Under the pieces are notes generated by a model. That model did no database searches and was not told where the DNA came from. It saw nothing but the letters and a program-made list of their open reading frames with translations. From the NCBI GenBank assembly GCA_946500295.1, contig CAMMVF010000005.1, positions 62,001 through 126,000 of the forward strand: DNA of 64,000 nucleotides. Direction: 5' to 3'. How positions within the stretch are numbered: the first letter of the stretch is position 1; each line of letters opens with the position of its first letter. The position numbers and the translations under genes were made by a program. This DNA comes from an uncultured Clostridia bacterium (lineage in GTDB: Bacteria > Bacillota > Clostridia > Oscillospirales > Acutalibacteraceae). Below are positions 1 to 7,670 of the stretch, piece by piece.

Positions 1-475
1 AATCTCCGCAAATTCCTATTTTCAAATGGTCAAGTCTGCCGACCTCATTGTAGAGGGTTACAAGGTCGGTAAGCGTCTGCGTCGGGTGCAGATGACCGCC
101 GTCGCCTGCGTTTATAACTGGTGCATCGGAATAGAGGCTAGCGGCTTTAGCCGAACCCTCGAGCGGGTGGCGGATTGCTATTATATCTGTGTAGCCGCTT
201 ATCATTTTAATTGTATCCTTGAGGCTTTCTCCCTTAGAAACCGAGGAGTTCATAGGATTGTCAAAGCCCAGTGTGTTGCCGCCAAGCCTCATCATTGCCG
301 CCTTAAACGACATCTGAGTTCTGGTTGAAGGCTCGTAAAAAAGGGTTGCAAGTATCTTGCCGTGACAGCTTTCGCTGTAGCGTTGCGGGTCAGCTTTTAT
401 CTCACAGGCGAGGTCAATTACTTTTTGCAGCTTGTCCTGAGAAATTTCCTCAAGGTCGATAACATTTTCAAACAT
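1..475 (-). CDS. pyrB: aspartate carbamoyltransferase catalytic subunit (3' part outside window)
   Basis: The reverse strand from 475 to the left edge encodes the first 158 residues of an aspartate transcarbamoylase, which condenses carbamoyl phosphate and aspartate in pyrimidine synthesis. The carbamoyl-phosphate loop FYEPSTRTQMSF is visible near residue 48, and the reading continues through HPTQTLTDL to KIGICGD, typical of PyrB. The ATG at 475 is preceded by AAGGAGG (complement of 482-488). The C-terminal aspartate-binding domain lies outside the window. The gene carries its own promoter. The family assignment is secure from the motifs; any pyrI partner cannot be seen. Confidence 0.93.
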   Translation of the reverse strand, partial: MFENVIDLEEISQDKLQKVIDLACEIKADPQRYSESCHGKILATLFYEPSTRTQMSFKAAMMRLGGNTLGFDNPMNSSVSKGESLKDTIKMISGYTDIIAIRHPLEGSAKAASLYSDAPVINAGDGGHLHPTQTLTDLVTLYNEVGRLDHLKIGICGD

Positions 476-498
476 CACAAAACCTCCTTATCCTAAAA

Positions 499-504
499 AT
501 TATA
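499..504 (-). promoter_or_regulatory. extended -10 promoter of pyrB
   Basis: On the minus strand the sequence TGGTATAAT (TATAAT at 504-499) forms an extended -10 box about 24 bases upstream of the pyrB start. No good -35 hexamer is seen, as often with TGn extended promoters. The very short leader leaves little room for a pyrimidine attenuator. Confidence 0.55.
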
Positions 505-672
505 CCATATATTTTTTACAGGATTTTGCTTATGAGAATTATTAAAAATAAAGTAGAATGTCGCAGACACTTCCGTCCTAAGCGCTATTTGCGTATTTGT
601 GCCAATTGTGGTTAACGTATTTTAAGCTTTATCCGGTTTTGATTTGTACCCTTTCTAAAAAAATGTTTATTA

Positions 673-716
673 AAAGTGGGCGTCGCAAATTTGATCATTT
701 GCGACGCCCACTTAGT
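673..716 (-). terminator. terminator of the cyclophilin-thioredoxin operon
   Basis: A near-perfect hairpin with arms AGTGGGCGTCGCAAAT / ATTTGCGACGCCCACT and a short loop lies just past the trx stop. Read on the minus strand it is followed by TTTTAATAAACATTTTTT, which fits a rho-independent terminator. Confidence 0.85.
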
Positions 717-717
717 C

Positions 718-1035
718 TCAGAGTAAACTGTCAATTATACCCTTGTATGCGTCAATAGGCTTAAAGCCAATTTCAATCCCTGATTGCAAGCCGTCCTTGA
801 ATATAATCACTGTAGGTATGCTGCTAACCCCAAAACGCATTGCAAGCTTTGATTCCTCGTCCACATTGATTTTTGCAATTTTGATTTTGCCCTCGTACTC
901 CTTATCGAGCTGCTCAATCAGTGGTGCGAGCATCTTACACGGACCGCACCAGTCAGCGTAAAAATCGACAAACAAAACTCCGCTTTCGTTCATAAGCTTA
1001 TCAAATTCTGCCTCAGTTGGGTGTAAAATTGCCAT
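718..1035 (-). CDS. trxA: thioredoxin
   Basis: This 105-residue protein matches classic cytosolic thioredoxin in size. The redox active site WCGPC lies at about residues 29-33 after the FVDFYADW strand, and the conserved cis-proline context SSIPTVIIF follows at about residues 71-79. It reduces protein disulfides using thioredoxin reductase. Its start is 44 bases after the stop of the cyclophilin lipoprotein gene, with GGAAAGGATTGATAGT before the ATG, so the two form an operon ended by the hairpin at 673-716. The identity is firm; whether it is the main cellular thioredoxin is not known. Confidence 0.95.
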   Translation of the reverse strand: MAILHPTEAEFDKLMNESGVLFVDFYADWCGPCKMLAPLIEQLDKEYEGKIKIAKINVDEESKLAMRFGVSSIPTVIIFKDGLQSGIEIGFKPIDAYKGIIDSLL

Positions 1036-1079
1036 ACTATCAATCCTTTCCTGATTTAGTTTTTACTAAAATAGATATT

Positions 1080-2033
1080 TTACTCGCTGTAGGTTGTGAT
1101 TTCAATGCTTTCGATGGTTACATCTTCAGTGGGTTTGCTGTTTGCATCAACATCAACTACAGCGATAGCGTCAACTACATCCATACCATCATATACTTGA
1201 GCAAATACAGTGTGTCCCCTGTCAACTGCGTTAAAAGCACCGTCCAATGTCGGGTTTCCACCGTTTTCTTCATATAAGTTTTTTACCTCGTCAGGTACAA
1301 TGTCAGTGTCGAGTCCGAAAATATAGTTTAGACTGCTTACTACTGTGTCCCACTGACCTTCAGCAATATAATTTGATATCTGTTGGTGAACTGATGCCCA
1401 CTGAGATTCATAGTAGTCCCAGCCTTGAAATACGTCCGCATCTGCTTGGTTGATAAAAAACTGACTGCCGTTGGTGTCAGCGCCGCTGTTTGCCATAGCA
1501 ACGCTTCCTCTGATGTTGAAAAGCTTATTTGAGAATTCGTCCTCAAATGCCTCTCCGTCATATATGCTTTCGCCGCCCGTGCCGTCGCCGTTTGGATCAC
1601 CGCCCTGAATCATGAAGTCCTCGATTACTCTGTGAAAGGTAAGTCCATCGTAATAGCCATCCTGAACGTGGGTTATGAAGTTTTCTACCGCCTTGGGTGC
1701 CGCTTCGGGGAAGAAACGCAGAGAAATATCTCCCAATGATGTGTGCATTATAGCCACCTGCTCACCCTCAGTAGGCATATCAAGCTGGTAGCCAACCTCG
1801 TGCTCTGTGTCATCGTAAATATCTCTTTCTATGTCGAAATCATCCCAATCAACAAGAGCAGCATTCGTAGCAGCCTCAGTTGCGGCAGTTGACTCTGACG
1901 AAGAAGTTTCGCTTGATGATGAGTTTCCGCTTGTCGTGGTCGTGGAGTCCGATGAGCAGCCGCTGACAGCAACCGAAATTGTAAGCGCAGCCAAAATGGC
2001 AGCGGCTGTTGCCTTCAATTTACGTTTTTTCAA
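1080..2033 (-). CDS. peptidyl-prolyl isomerase, cyclophilin type, lipoprotein
   Basis: A 317-residue exported cyclophilin. The N-terminus is basic (KKRKLK), then hydrophobic, ending in a lipobox VSGC, followed by a Ser/Thr-rich linker. The isomerase domain begins near residue 95 ([16 protein letters not shown]) and carries the catalytic core [15 protein letters not shown] and the GSQFFI strand. An insertion of about 40 residues with WDYYESQW interrupts the C-terminal half. I chose the TTG at 2033 because AAAGGA sits nine bases upstream; the TTG at 2057 is in frame but has no good ribosome site. It likely assists folding of secreted proteins and is co-transcribed with thioredoxin. Confidence 0.9.
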   Translation of the reverse strand: MKKRKLKATAAAILAALTISVAVSGCSSDSTTTTSGNSSSSETSSSESTAATEAATNAALVDWDDFDIERDIYDDTEHEVGYQLDMPTEGEQVAIMHTSLGDISLRFFPEAAPKAVENFITHVQDGYYDGLTFHRVIEDFMIQGGDPNGDGTGGESIYDGEAFEDEFSNKLFNIRGSVAMANSGADTNGSQFFINQADADVFQGWDYYESQWASVHQQISNYIAEGQWDTVVSSLNYIFGLDTDIVPDEVKNLYEENGGNPTLDGAFNAVDRGHTVFAQVYDGMDVVDAIAVVDVDANSKPTEDVTIESIEITTYSE

Positions 2034-2098
2034 AAATAACAATCCTTTCAATTTCAAATTCGCTCGTTGTATTAAATTCTTCCGAGCTATACATACTG

Positions 2099-2127
2099 AT
2101 TTTAAATCATTTCTCTAAATTTAGCAA
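2099..2127 (-). promoter_or_regulatory. promoter of the cyclophilin-trxA operon
   Basis: The minus strand reads TTGCTA, 17 bases, TAAAAT (2127 to 2099), a sigma-A type promoter about 65 bases before the TTG start. Confidence 0.5.
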
Positions 2128-2225
2128 GCAAAGTTTGTTCATAAATCCTCAGTTTTGCGTCTGTAATAATTCTCGTTATCTGATAATATACTTTCTTAGA
2201 AATGCACATAACGGGAGGAAGAAAA

Positions 2226-3152
2226 ATGACAGAATTTTATCCTGAGGGCAGACTTATAGCTTCCCCACTCAATTCAAACTGCCTGCGCTCCAAAGTCAGC
2301 CTTAGCGAGGCTTGCGCTGAGCAGAGAATATTGGAGGCAAGGGCGATAATCTGCGATGCAGAGCATAATCTGATAGTTGACCTCGGTTGTATGAAGGGGA
2401 TAATCCCAAGGGAGGAGGGAGCGCTTGGCATAAAAGAGGGCACGGTCAAGGATATAGCAGTGATTTCACGTGTAAACAGACCGGTTTGCTTTATAGTAGA
2501 CAGCATAGATACCGATGCCCACGGAAACCCCATTGCCTTGCTGTCACGGCGAAGAGCACAGGAAAAATGTGTTGGTGAAAAGCTCAGTAATCTTAAAATA
2601 GGGGATGTAACTCAGGGCAGAGTTACTCATCTTGAGAGCTTTGGCGCTTTTGTGGATATAGGATGTGGGGTAATTGCGTTGATGCCCATTGACTCCATAT
2701 CGGTTTCAAGAATCGCCCATCCGTCTCAACGCTTCTGCGTAGGCATGGATATCAAAACTATAATTAAAAACATTGATAACGGCAGGATAAGCCTTTCTCA
2801 TAAGGAGCTTTTGGGAAGTTGGGAGGAAAATGTGAGTGGTTTTACCTCGGGTGAGACAGTTGCCGGTATAATCCGCTCTGTTGAGGATTACGGCGCTTTT
2901 GTAGAGCTTACTCCAAACCTGGCAGGACTTGCCGAGCTCAAAGAGGGAATAAAAGCTGGTCAGCAAGCTAGCGTATATATTAAAAACATAATACCAGAGC
3001 GAATGAAGATAAAGCTCATAATCATCGACTCCTTTGATTCCCCTGAAAAAATCGACCCGCCAAAATACTTTTTTACCGGAGATCACCTCGACAGCTTCCT
3101 CTATTCTCCTGAGTGTTGTTCAAGAAGAATAGAGACAATTTTTTCTCATTAA
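2226..3152 (+). CDS. S1-domain RNA-binding protein (ribosomal protein S1-like)
   Basis: A 308-residue protein built from oligonucleotide-binding S1 folds. The first (about residues 40-100) has VDLGCMKGIIPREEG. The second (about 118-185) shows GDVTQGRVTHLESFGAFVDIG and ends in RISLSHKE. The third (about 205-270) has GETVAGIIRSVEDYGAFVEL. This is the short S1 homologue common in Clostridia, thought to bind mRNA during translation, although it need not be a true ribosomal protein. ATG 2226 follows GGGAGGAAG; the in-frame ATG at 2202 lies upstream of that site. It stands alone, divergent from the cyclophilin operon. Confidence 0.85.
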   Translation: MTEFYPEGRLIASPLNSNCLRSKVSLSEACAEQRILEARAIICDAEHNLIVDLGCMKGIIPREEGALGIKEGTVKDIAVISRVNRPVCFIVDSIDTDAHGNPIALLSRRRAQEKCVGEKLSNLKIGDVTQGRVTHLESFGAFVDIGCGVIALMPIDSISVSRIAHPSQRFCVGMDIKTIIKNIDNGRISLSHKELLGSWEENVSGFTSGETVAGIIRSVEDYGAFVELTPNLAGLAELKEGIKAGQQASVYIKNIIPERMKIKLIIIDSFDSPEKIDPPKYFFTGDHLDSFLYSPECCSRRIETIFSH

Positions 3153-3292
3153 CACGCTCTAATTTACTTCTTTTTTTGAAATTTTTACAGCAATTTGTCT
3201 TTATACTTATTGACAGCAAGACTACAATATGATAATATAAATTAAATTCTTTGCACTGAAAAATATTACATAAAATGCAATATATCGGTACA

Positions 3293-3368
3293 AACTGAAC
3301 AGGCGATGAATTTTCATAGCGCCGGGCCGAAAGGCAGCAGACAGACTATCAGCATCTGCGGGACAGTA
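3293..3368 (+). promoter_or_regulatory. NiCo (czcD) riboswitch aptamer
   Basis: The stretch begins ACTGAACAGGC, continues with three short hairpins (GATGAATTTTCAT; GCCGGGCCGAAAGGCAGC; GCAGA...TCTGC) and ends GGGACAGT. ACTG at 3294-3297 pairs with CAGT at 3364-3367 to close a four-way junction. The two conserved junction segments, their order and the GCCGGGC...GAAAG...GGCA arm match my memory of the NiCo riboswitch crystallised with Co2+. The downstream gene is a P-type metal ATPase, which fits a metal-efflux switch. The family binds Ni2+/Co2+ cooperatively and has also been reported to respond to Fe2+. Confidence 0.85.
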
Positions 3369-3395
3369 AAATCCCGCAGATGCTTTTATTTTTTT
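3351..3395 (+). terminator. intrinsic terminator forming the riboswitch expression platform
   Basis: AGCATCTGCGGGA (3351-3363) pairs perfectly with TCCCGCAGATGCT (3372-3384) and is followed by TTTATTTTTTT. The 5' arm contains the aptamer's conserved GGGA and the 3' half of its last arm, and the loop holds the CAGT closing strand. Aptamer and terminator are therefore mutually exclusive, so metal binding should allow readthrough into the ATPase. Confidence 0.85.
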
Positions 3396-3448
3396 GTGTA
3401 TGTTTCTGTGCGTGACAAATATGCTGATTTCACAACGGAGGGATAGCT

Positions 3449-5980
3449 ATGAACGATAATAAGAAATTTAAAGGGTTAAGCTCCGAACAAGCGAAAAGGC
3501 TTTTAGAGGAGAATGGAAAGAACGAACTAAACCCGCCTAAAAAGGAGAGCCCGCTCAAAAAAGCTCTGCACACGCTGTGTGAACCGATGTTTCTTTTATT
3601 GCTCGCCGCTTCGGTGATTTACTTCATTTTAGGAGAACCGAGGGATGGAGTGATAATGCTCCTGTTTGTAGTTGTTATCATCGGTATAGATATATTTCAG
3701 CAGCGTAAAACAGATAAAACTCTCGCCGCCTTGAAAAATCTTTCAGCACCTCGATCTCAGGTAATAAGAGACGATATTGAAATAACAATTCCAAGTAGCG
3801 AACTGGTACCGGGTGATATCCTCCTTTTATGCGAGGGCGCAAAAATACCGGCAGATGGTGAAATTCTGAGCTGTAGCGATCTCTGTGTTGACGAATCCTC
3901 TCTTACGGGCGAAAGCGAGGGCGTTTGGAAACATTCTGTTGATTCACAAGCCAAAAGTGATGGCTATTGGAGGCGGGATTACTGCTATGCGGGAACGCTT
4001 GTAACCCAAGGCAGTGCCACGGTTTTAGTAAAAAAAACCGGAGCCAACACAGAATATGGTAAAATCGGTAAAAATATAGCTGAAGCTCCGGATATGCCCA
4101 CACCTCTGCAAAAGCAGACCGGACGTCTTGTAAAGATTTGCGCATTTGTTGCGGCGGCTCTGTTTTTACTTGTAGCTGTAGTTACATTTATTAATACAGC
4201 CGCACCAACTGTAGGAGATGCCATAATTCAGAGTATTCTCTCCGGCGTCACCCTTGCAATGGCAATGATACCCGAGGAATTTCCCGTTGTACTCACCGTA
4301 TTTCTCTCCATGGGAGCATGGCGTCTGGCTCGAAAAAATTCCCTGGTGAGAAAGATGCCTTCAGTAGAAACTCTGGGCTGTGTCTCAGTTTTGTGCGTGG
4401 ATAAAACGGGTACAATTACCCTAAACGATATGACCGTGACCGAGCTTTGCCCTCTTGGCTGTGAAAAAAAACACTTGGCGTATATTATGGGGCTTGGCTG
4501 TGAAAAGGAGACCTATGACCCAATGGAGAACGCAATGCTCAAGTGTTGTGATGACTTGGGACTAAATAGGGAATATTTGTTTTCCGGAGAGCTCATCAAA
4601 GAATACGCATTTACAAACAAGCTAAAAATGATGGGCCATGTCTGGAAAAAAGACAACAAAGTTATAATAGCTGCCAAGGGTTCACCAGAAGCGATAATTC
4701 CCCTTTGTAAGTTGAGTAATGAGGAGCGCAGTGATGCTCTAAACCGCTTTCAAGCGTTTTCAGCTGAAGGATTGAGGGTTATTGCAGTGGCACAAATGTC
4801 ACTCGCATCCGACAGCGAAATACCGTCGGAGCTCACAGACTGTCAATTAGAACTTTTGGGGCTTGTCGGTCTTATGGATCCGCCCAGACCCTCGGTTGAT
4901 AAGGATATTGCCCTGTGCAGCCGTGCGGGAATTAGGGTTATTATGATTACCGGCGACGGTGCGGCTACGGCCTCCAGCATAGCTCGCAAGGTAGGAATCC
5001 AAAACAGCGACAAAATCATTACAGGGGAAATGCTCGATCAAATGAGTGATGAAGAGCTCGTTCGCGCTGTGAAAACAGTTAATGTTTTTTCTCGAGTCAT
5101 CCCAGAGCACAAGATGAGAATTGTCAAGGCAATCAAAAGCAGCGGCGAGGTTGTCGCCATGACAGGTGACGGCGTAAATGACGCTGCGGCATTAAAATAT
5201 GCAGATATCGGAATAGCAATGGGAAAGCGGGGCAGCGAAGTATCCAGAGAAGCTGCGGATTTGATTTTGCTCGATGACAATTTTTCAACGATAGTTGATT
5301 CCGTTAGGGATGGTCGAAGGATATTTGATAACATAAAAAGAGCAGTGGGATATATATTCTCTATTCACGTTCCAATTGCAGCAGCGTCTTTGATAGCTCC
5401 GATGTTGGGTATAACCTCCGGTTCGCTTATGCTTTTACCTCTGCACATTGTTTTGCTGGAACTTATAATTGACCCTACCTGCTCGATAGTTCTGGAAAGG
5501 CAGCCTGCCGAGAAGGATATTATGCAGCGACCACCCAGAAGCCCAAAAGCCGGGCTTGTTACCCTCGGCGGTATGATTAAAAGCTTAATACAGGGAGGCG
5601 TTATATTCGCCGCCTCGTTTGGATCTTATCTTTTTTATCTCAATTCGGGCTTCTCTGCGGAATATGCTCGCTCGATGGGGCTTTCAATAATAATCTTGTC
5701 AAATCTTCTGCTTGTATTTGTAAACAGCAGTGAAAAAGAATTTATGATAAATTCGCTGAAAGCCTTGGCAAGAGACAAGGTAATGTGGATTACCGCAGCA
5801 GCTACAGTTGTGTTAGTTGCTCTTGTGTTATATACTCCATTGAGCGGACCGCTCAACCTTGTTCCACTATGTGTCGTCGATCTTGCAATAGCTGTTGCGT
5901 TGGCTGTTGCATCGGTTTGTTGGTATGAGCTGGTAAAGTTGGTTAGAAGAATTAAGACTGCGCACAAGCATAGAGATTAA
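3449..5980 (+). CDS. P-type cation-transporting ATPase (probable transition-metal exporter)
   Basis: An 843-residue P2-like ATPase. It carries the actuator motif LTGES (about residue 152), the M4 ion-site motif PEEFP (about 275), the phosphorylation site DKTGT (Asp near 318), the hinge GDGVNDAAAL (about 573) and six C-terminal membrane helices including an M6 with LELIIDPTCS. By homology alone such clostridial proteins are usually labelled calcium or generic cation pumps. The riboswitch at 3293-3395 argues that this one exports Ni2+, Co2+ or Fe2+. ATG 3449 follows GGAGGGATAGCT. The gene is monocistronic, ending at the hairpin near 6011. The substrate is inference from the control element. Confidence 0.9.
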   Translation: MNDNKKFKGLSSEQAKRLLEENGKNELNPPKKESPLKKALHTLCEPMFLLLLAASVIYFILGEPRDGVIMLLFVVVIIGIDIFQQRKTDKTLAALKNLSAPRSQVIRDDIEITIPSSELVPGDILLLCEGAKIPADGEILSCSDLCVDESSLTGESEGVWKHSVDSQAKSDGYWRRDYCYAGTLVTQGSATVLVKKTGANTEYGKIGKNIAEAPDMPTPLQKQTGRLVKICAFVAAALFLLVAVVTFINTAAPTVGDAIIQSILSGVTLAMAMIPEEFPVVLTVFLSMGAWRLARKNSLVRKMPSVETLGCVSVLCVDKTGTITLNDMTVTELCPLGCEKKHLAYIMGLGCEKETYDPMENAMLKCCDDLGLNREYLFSGELIKEYAFTNKLKMMGHVWKKDNKVIIAAKGSPEAIIPLCKLSNEERSDALNRFQAFSAEGLRVIAVAQMSLASDSEIPSELTDCQLELLGLVGLMDPPRPSVDKDIALCSRAGIRVIMITGDGAATASSIARKVGIQNSDKIITGEMLDQMSDEELVRAVKTVNVFSRVIPEHKMRIVKAIKSSGEVVAMTGDGVNDAAALKYADIGIAMGKRGSEVSREAADLILLDDNFSTIVDSVRDGRRIFDNIKRAVGYIFSIHVPIAAASLIAPMLGITSGSLMLLPLHIVLLELIIDPTCSIVLERQPAEKDIMQRPPRSPKAGLVTLGGMIKSLIQGGVIFAASFGSYLFYLNSGFSAEYARSMGLSIIILSNLLLVFVNSSEKEFMINSLKALARDKVMWITAAATVVLVALVLYTPLSGPLNLVPLCVVDLAIAVALAVASVCWYELVKLVRRIKTAHKHRD

Positions 5981-6010
5981 AGAAATCAAGTCTAAAATCT
6001 GCAATTAAAT

Positions 6011-6056
6011 AAAAGGCTTAACTCTGCTGTTGAGCGGTTGTTAAGCCTTTTAAATT
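6011..6056 (+). terminator. terminator after the P-type ATPase
   Basis: AAAAGGCTTAAC pairs with GTTGTTAAGCCTTTT across a loop of about 14 bases, followed by AAATTTT. It is a plausible rho-independent terminator. Confidence 0.7.
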
Positions 6057-6163
6057 TTGATAGCATTACAGAATGACCTATATATCCTACAAGTTTTAAC
6101 TGTACATTCTAAAAATTTAGCCTGATTGTTACAAAATCTTAAACATACTTACAGCGATTTTCG

Positions 6164-6192
6164 TTGCAAATATTTCCTAGTTATTGTATAAT
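6164..6192 (+). promoter_or_regulatory. sigma-A promoter for the gene at 6223
   Basis: TTGCAA (6164-6169), 17 bases, TATAAT (6187-6192), about 30 bases before the start codon. Confidence 0.6.
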
Positions 6193-6222
6193 ATACTTGT
6201 TAAATATAGGAGGTGGGGCGAA

Positions 6223-6873
6223 ATGACGGAAGAAAAAGCGACAAATGCGGCTGATTATGCGGCTATGATTAGCCGTGAACCGTCTACAGGCGGTTACAGC
6301 GAACGCTATGGCGGTGGATACAGCTCGGGATATGTCGCCCCGGAAATTCGTGATGCCTCTAACTATCTCTCAGAAGCAATGAAGCGACAGGCGGAACAGT
6401 TGGGTTTAAAAATGACCCAAAGCAGGGGTTACTTAAACTTCGGAGCTGGTATTCGGGCTTCTATGAGGGATTATGTGATAACTCTTCCCACAGCCTTTGA
6501 ATGGAAGAAAAACTATTATAGCCGTGAGTTGATTGCCTATTCTCGTGATTGCGCAGATGATATATATTCATCTCCGCTGCTTTTGGAAATTGAGAGGGTC
6601 AAGCTCCTCAAATCGCTTACCGAGAAGGAATTTCGTCTCAGACAGTTTAACATGACTCAACTTATCGGGGCGGATTTTCAGCTTGTTGAGTTCGACGGGC
6701 GCACAGCCGTCCTTACGTCTGAAATTGGTTTGAGGGTTGTCAAGCGGATATATTTTTTGGTAAAAAATGGCGCAGAGGTATTTACTCTCCGTCTTAATTT
6801 TTCAGCTCTAATTGATAATGTAGAGGAAATTACAAAAAGAATATGTAGTAGTCTTAAATTTATAAATGCATAG
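6223..6873 (+). CDS. hypothetical protein
   Basis: I do not recognise this 216-residue protein. It starts at ATG 6223 behind AGGAGGTGGGGCGAA; an ATG in frame at 6184 overlaps the promoter and is not used. The first 50 residues are Gly/Ser/Tyr-rich (GGYSERYGGGYSSGY) and probably disordered. The second half contains DGRTAVLTSEIGLRVVKRIYFLVKNG and ends EEITKRICSSLKF, a layout reminiscent of PsbP/DcrB-like folds, which close on a similar helix and SxxF tail. No signal peptide or membrane helix is visible, so it is probably cytosolic. Expressed alone from its own promoter. Confidence 0.6.
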   Translation: MTEEKATNAADYAAMISREPSTGGYSERYGGGYSSGYVAPEIRDASNYLSEAMKRQAEQLGLKMTQSRGYLNFGAGIRASMRDYVITLPTAFEWKKNYYSRELIAYSRDCADDIYSSPLLLEIERVKLLKSLTEKEFRLRQFNMTQLIGADFQLVEFDGRTAVLTSEIGLRVVKRIYFLVKNGAEVFTLRLNFSALIDNVEEITKRICSSLKFINA

Positions 6874-7223
6874 TTTTGATAAAATATACGATTTTTTATG
6901 ATGGAGAGTATTTTGACAAAGCAGCAGCCATAATATATCACAGATTATATTTATTAGCTATAAAACAATATAGTTAAAACATGTATAAACTAATTATGAT
7001 TACCTAATTGGGTTTTGTAATATATCTTATAAATATTTTTGCATTTTGTTGCTTGTGTGCACAAATTAACCACTCGCATTTAGTTATCTTTTCCAAAATT
7101 TATTGTGCACAAAATTTCTTGTTCTAAAAACATTGTGTGTTCTCGAAATATGTTGTACAATTATTACATTGAAGGTGCAGTATAATGTACCTTCGTGTTA
7201 TTCAATATCAAAGGAGGATAATG
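6874..7223. other. 350-base AT-rich intergenic region with palindromes
   Basis: No gene is seen. The region holds two copies of a TTGTG(TG)CACAA palindrome (7054-7065 and 7103-7112). Next to the padR gene, TACATT (7165-7170) and AATGTA (7184-7189) flank the dyad GAAGGT/ACCTTC around a TATAAT at 7181-7186. These are candidate operator sites. Confidence 0.4.
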
Positions 7224-7571
7224 ATGGGAATTTCCGAAAACCTGAAAAAGGGTACCTCTGAAATGCTTATTCTCTTTCTCTTGGAAAAGGAGGATATGTA
7301 CGGCTATCAGCTTGCTCAGGAGTTACGTGAACGCAGTGAAGGGTACTTTGTTATGCCTGAGGGATCTCTTTATCCGACGCTCTATCGCCTGATTGAAAAG
7401 GGTGTTGTCAGTGACAGACAGGAGATAGTTGGTAAGAGGCTTCGTAAGTACTATCACTTGGAGGAAGCGGGCAAGGAGTATCTCAAATCCATTGTTGATG
7501 AGTACCGTGCAATCAATATCGGTATTCAGAAGGTGCTTGGAGAGGATTTGCTCAAGGATCTTTCAGTGTAA
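7224..7571 (+). CDS. PadR family transcriptional regulator
   Basis: A 115-residue winged-helix regulator. The family signature is clear: LKKGTSEMLILFLLEKEDMYGYQLAQEL in the first helices, EGSLYPTLYRLIEKG as recognition region, RKYYHLEEAGKEYL as wing, then a short dimerisation helix. PadR proteins repress membrane or efflux genes and often their own promoter. ATG 7224 sits six bases after AAGGAGG; the ATG at 7221 is too close. No partner gene follows: a terminator lies at 7616 and the next gene, a MATE exporter, is on the other strand, so it could be a target. An imperfect dyad overlies the presumed -10 box. Confidence 0.88.
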   Translation: MGISENLKKGTSEMLILFLLEKEDMYGYQLAQELRERSEGYFVMPEGSLYPTLYRLIEKGVVSDRQEIVGKRLRKYYHLEEAGKEYLKSIVDEYRAINIGIQKVLGEDLLKDLSV

Positions 7572-7615
7572 TTGATTAGACAGATAATGATGGGAAAATC
7601 TTTCTAACAAATTAC

Positions 7616-7643
7616 AATCCCCCGGCTACAGCCGGGGGATTTT
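7616..7643. terminator. bidirectional terminator between padR and the MATE gene
   Basis: AATCCCCCGGCT / AGCCGGGGGATT with a short ACA loop is followed by TTTTGTGTTG on the plus strand and preceded by A-rich sequence, so it can serve both convergent genes. Confidence 0.8.
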
Positions 7644-7670
7644 GTGTTGTATTAAGTTGTATATGTAAAA

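Noticed and set aside
26-328. Plus-strand frame of 100 codons at the left edge
   Set aside because: The opposite strand is a clear pyrB with catalytic motifs.
3299-3385. Possible small SRP RNA, because of GCCGAAAGGCAGCAG
   Set aside because: The SRP core GGTCCGGAAGGAAGCAGCC is not matched, and the whole segment fits the NiCo aptamer plus terminator far better.
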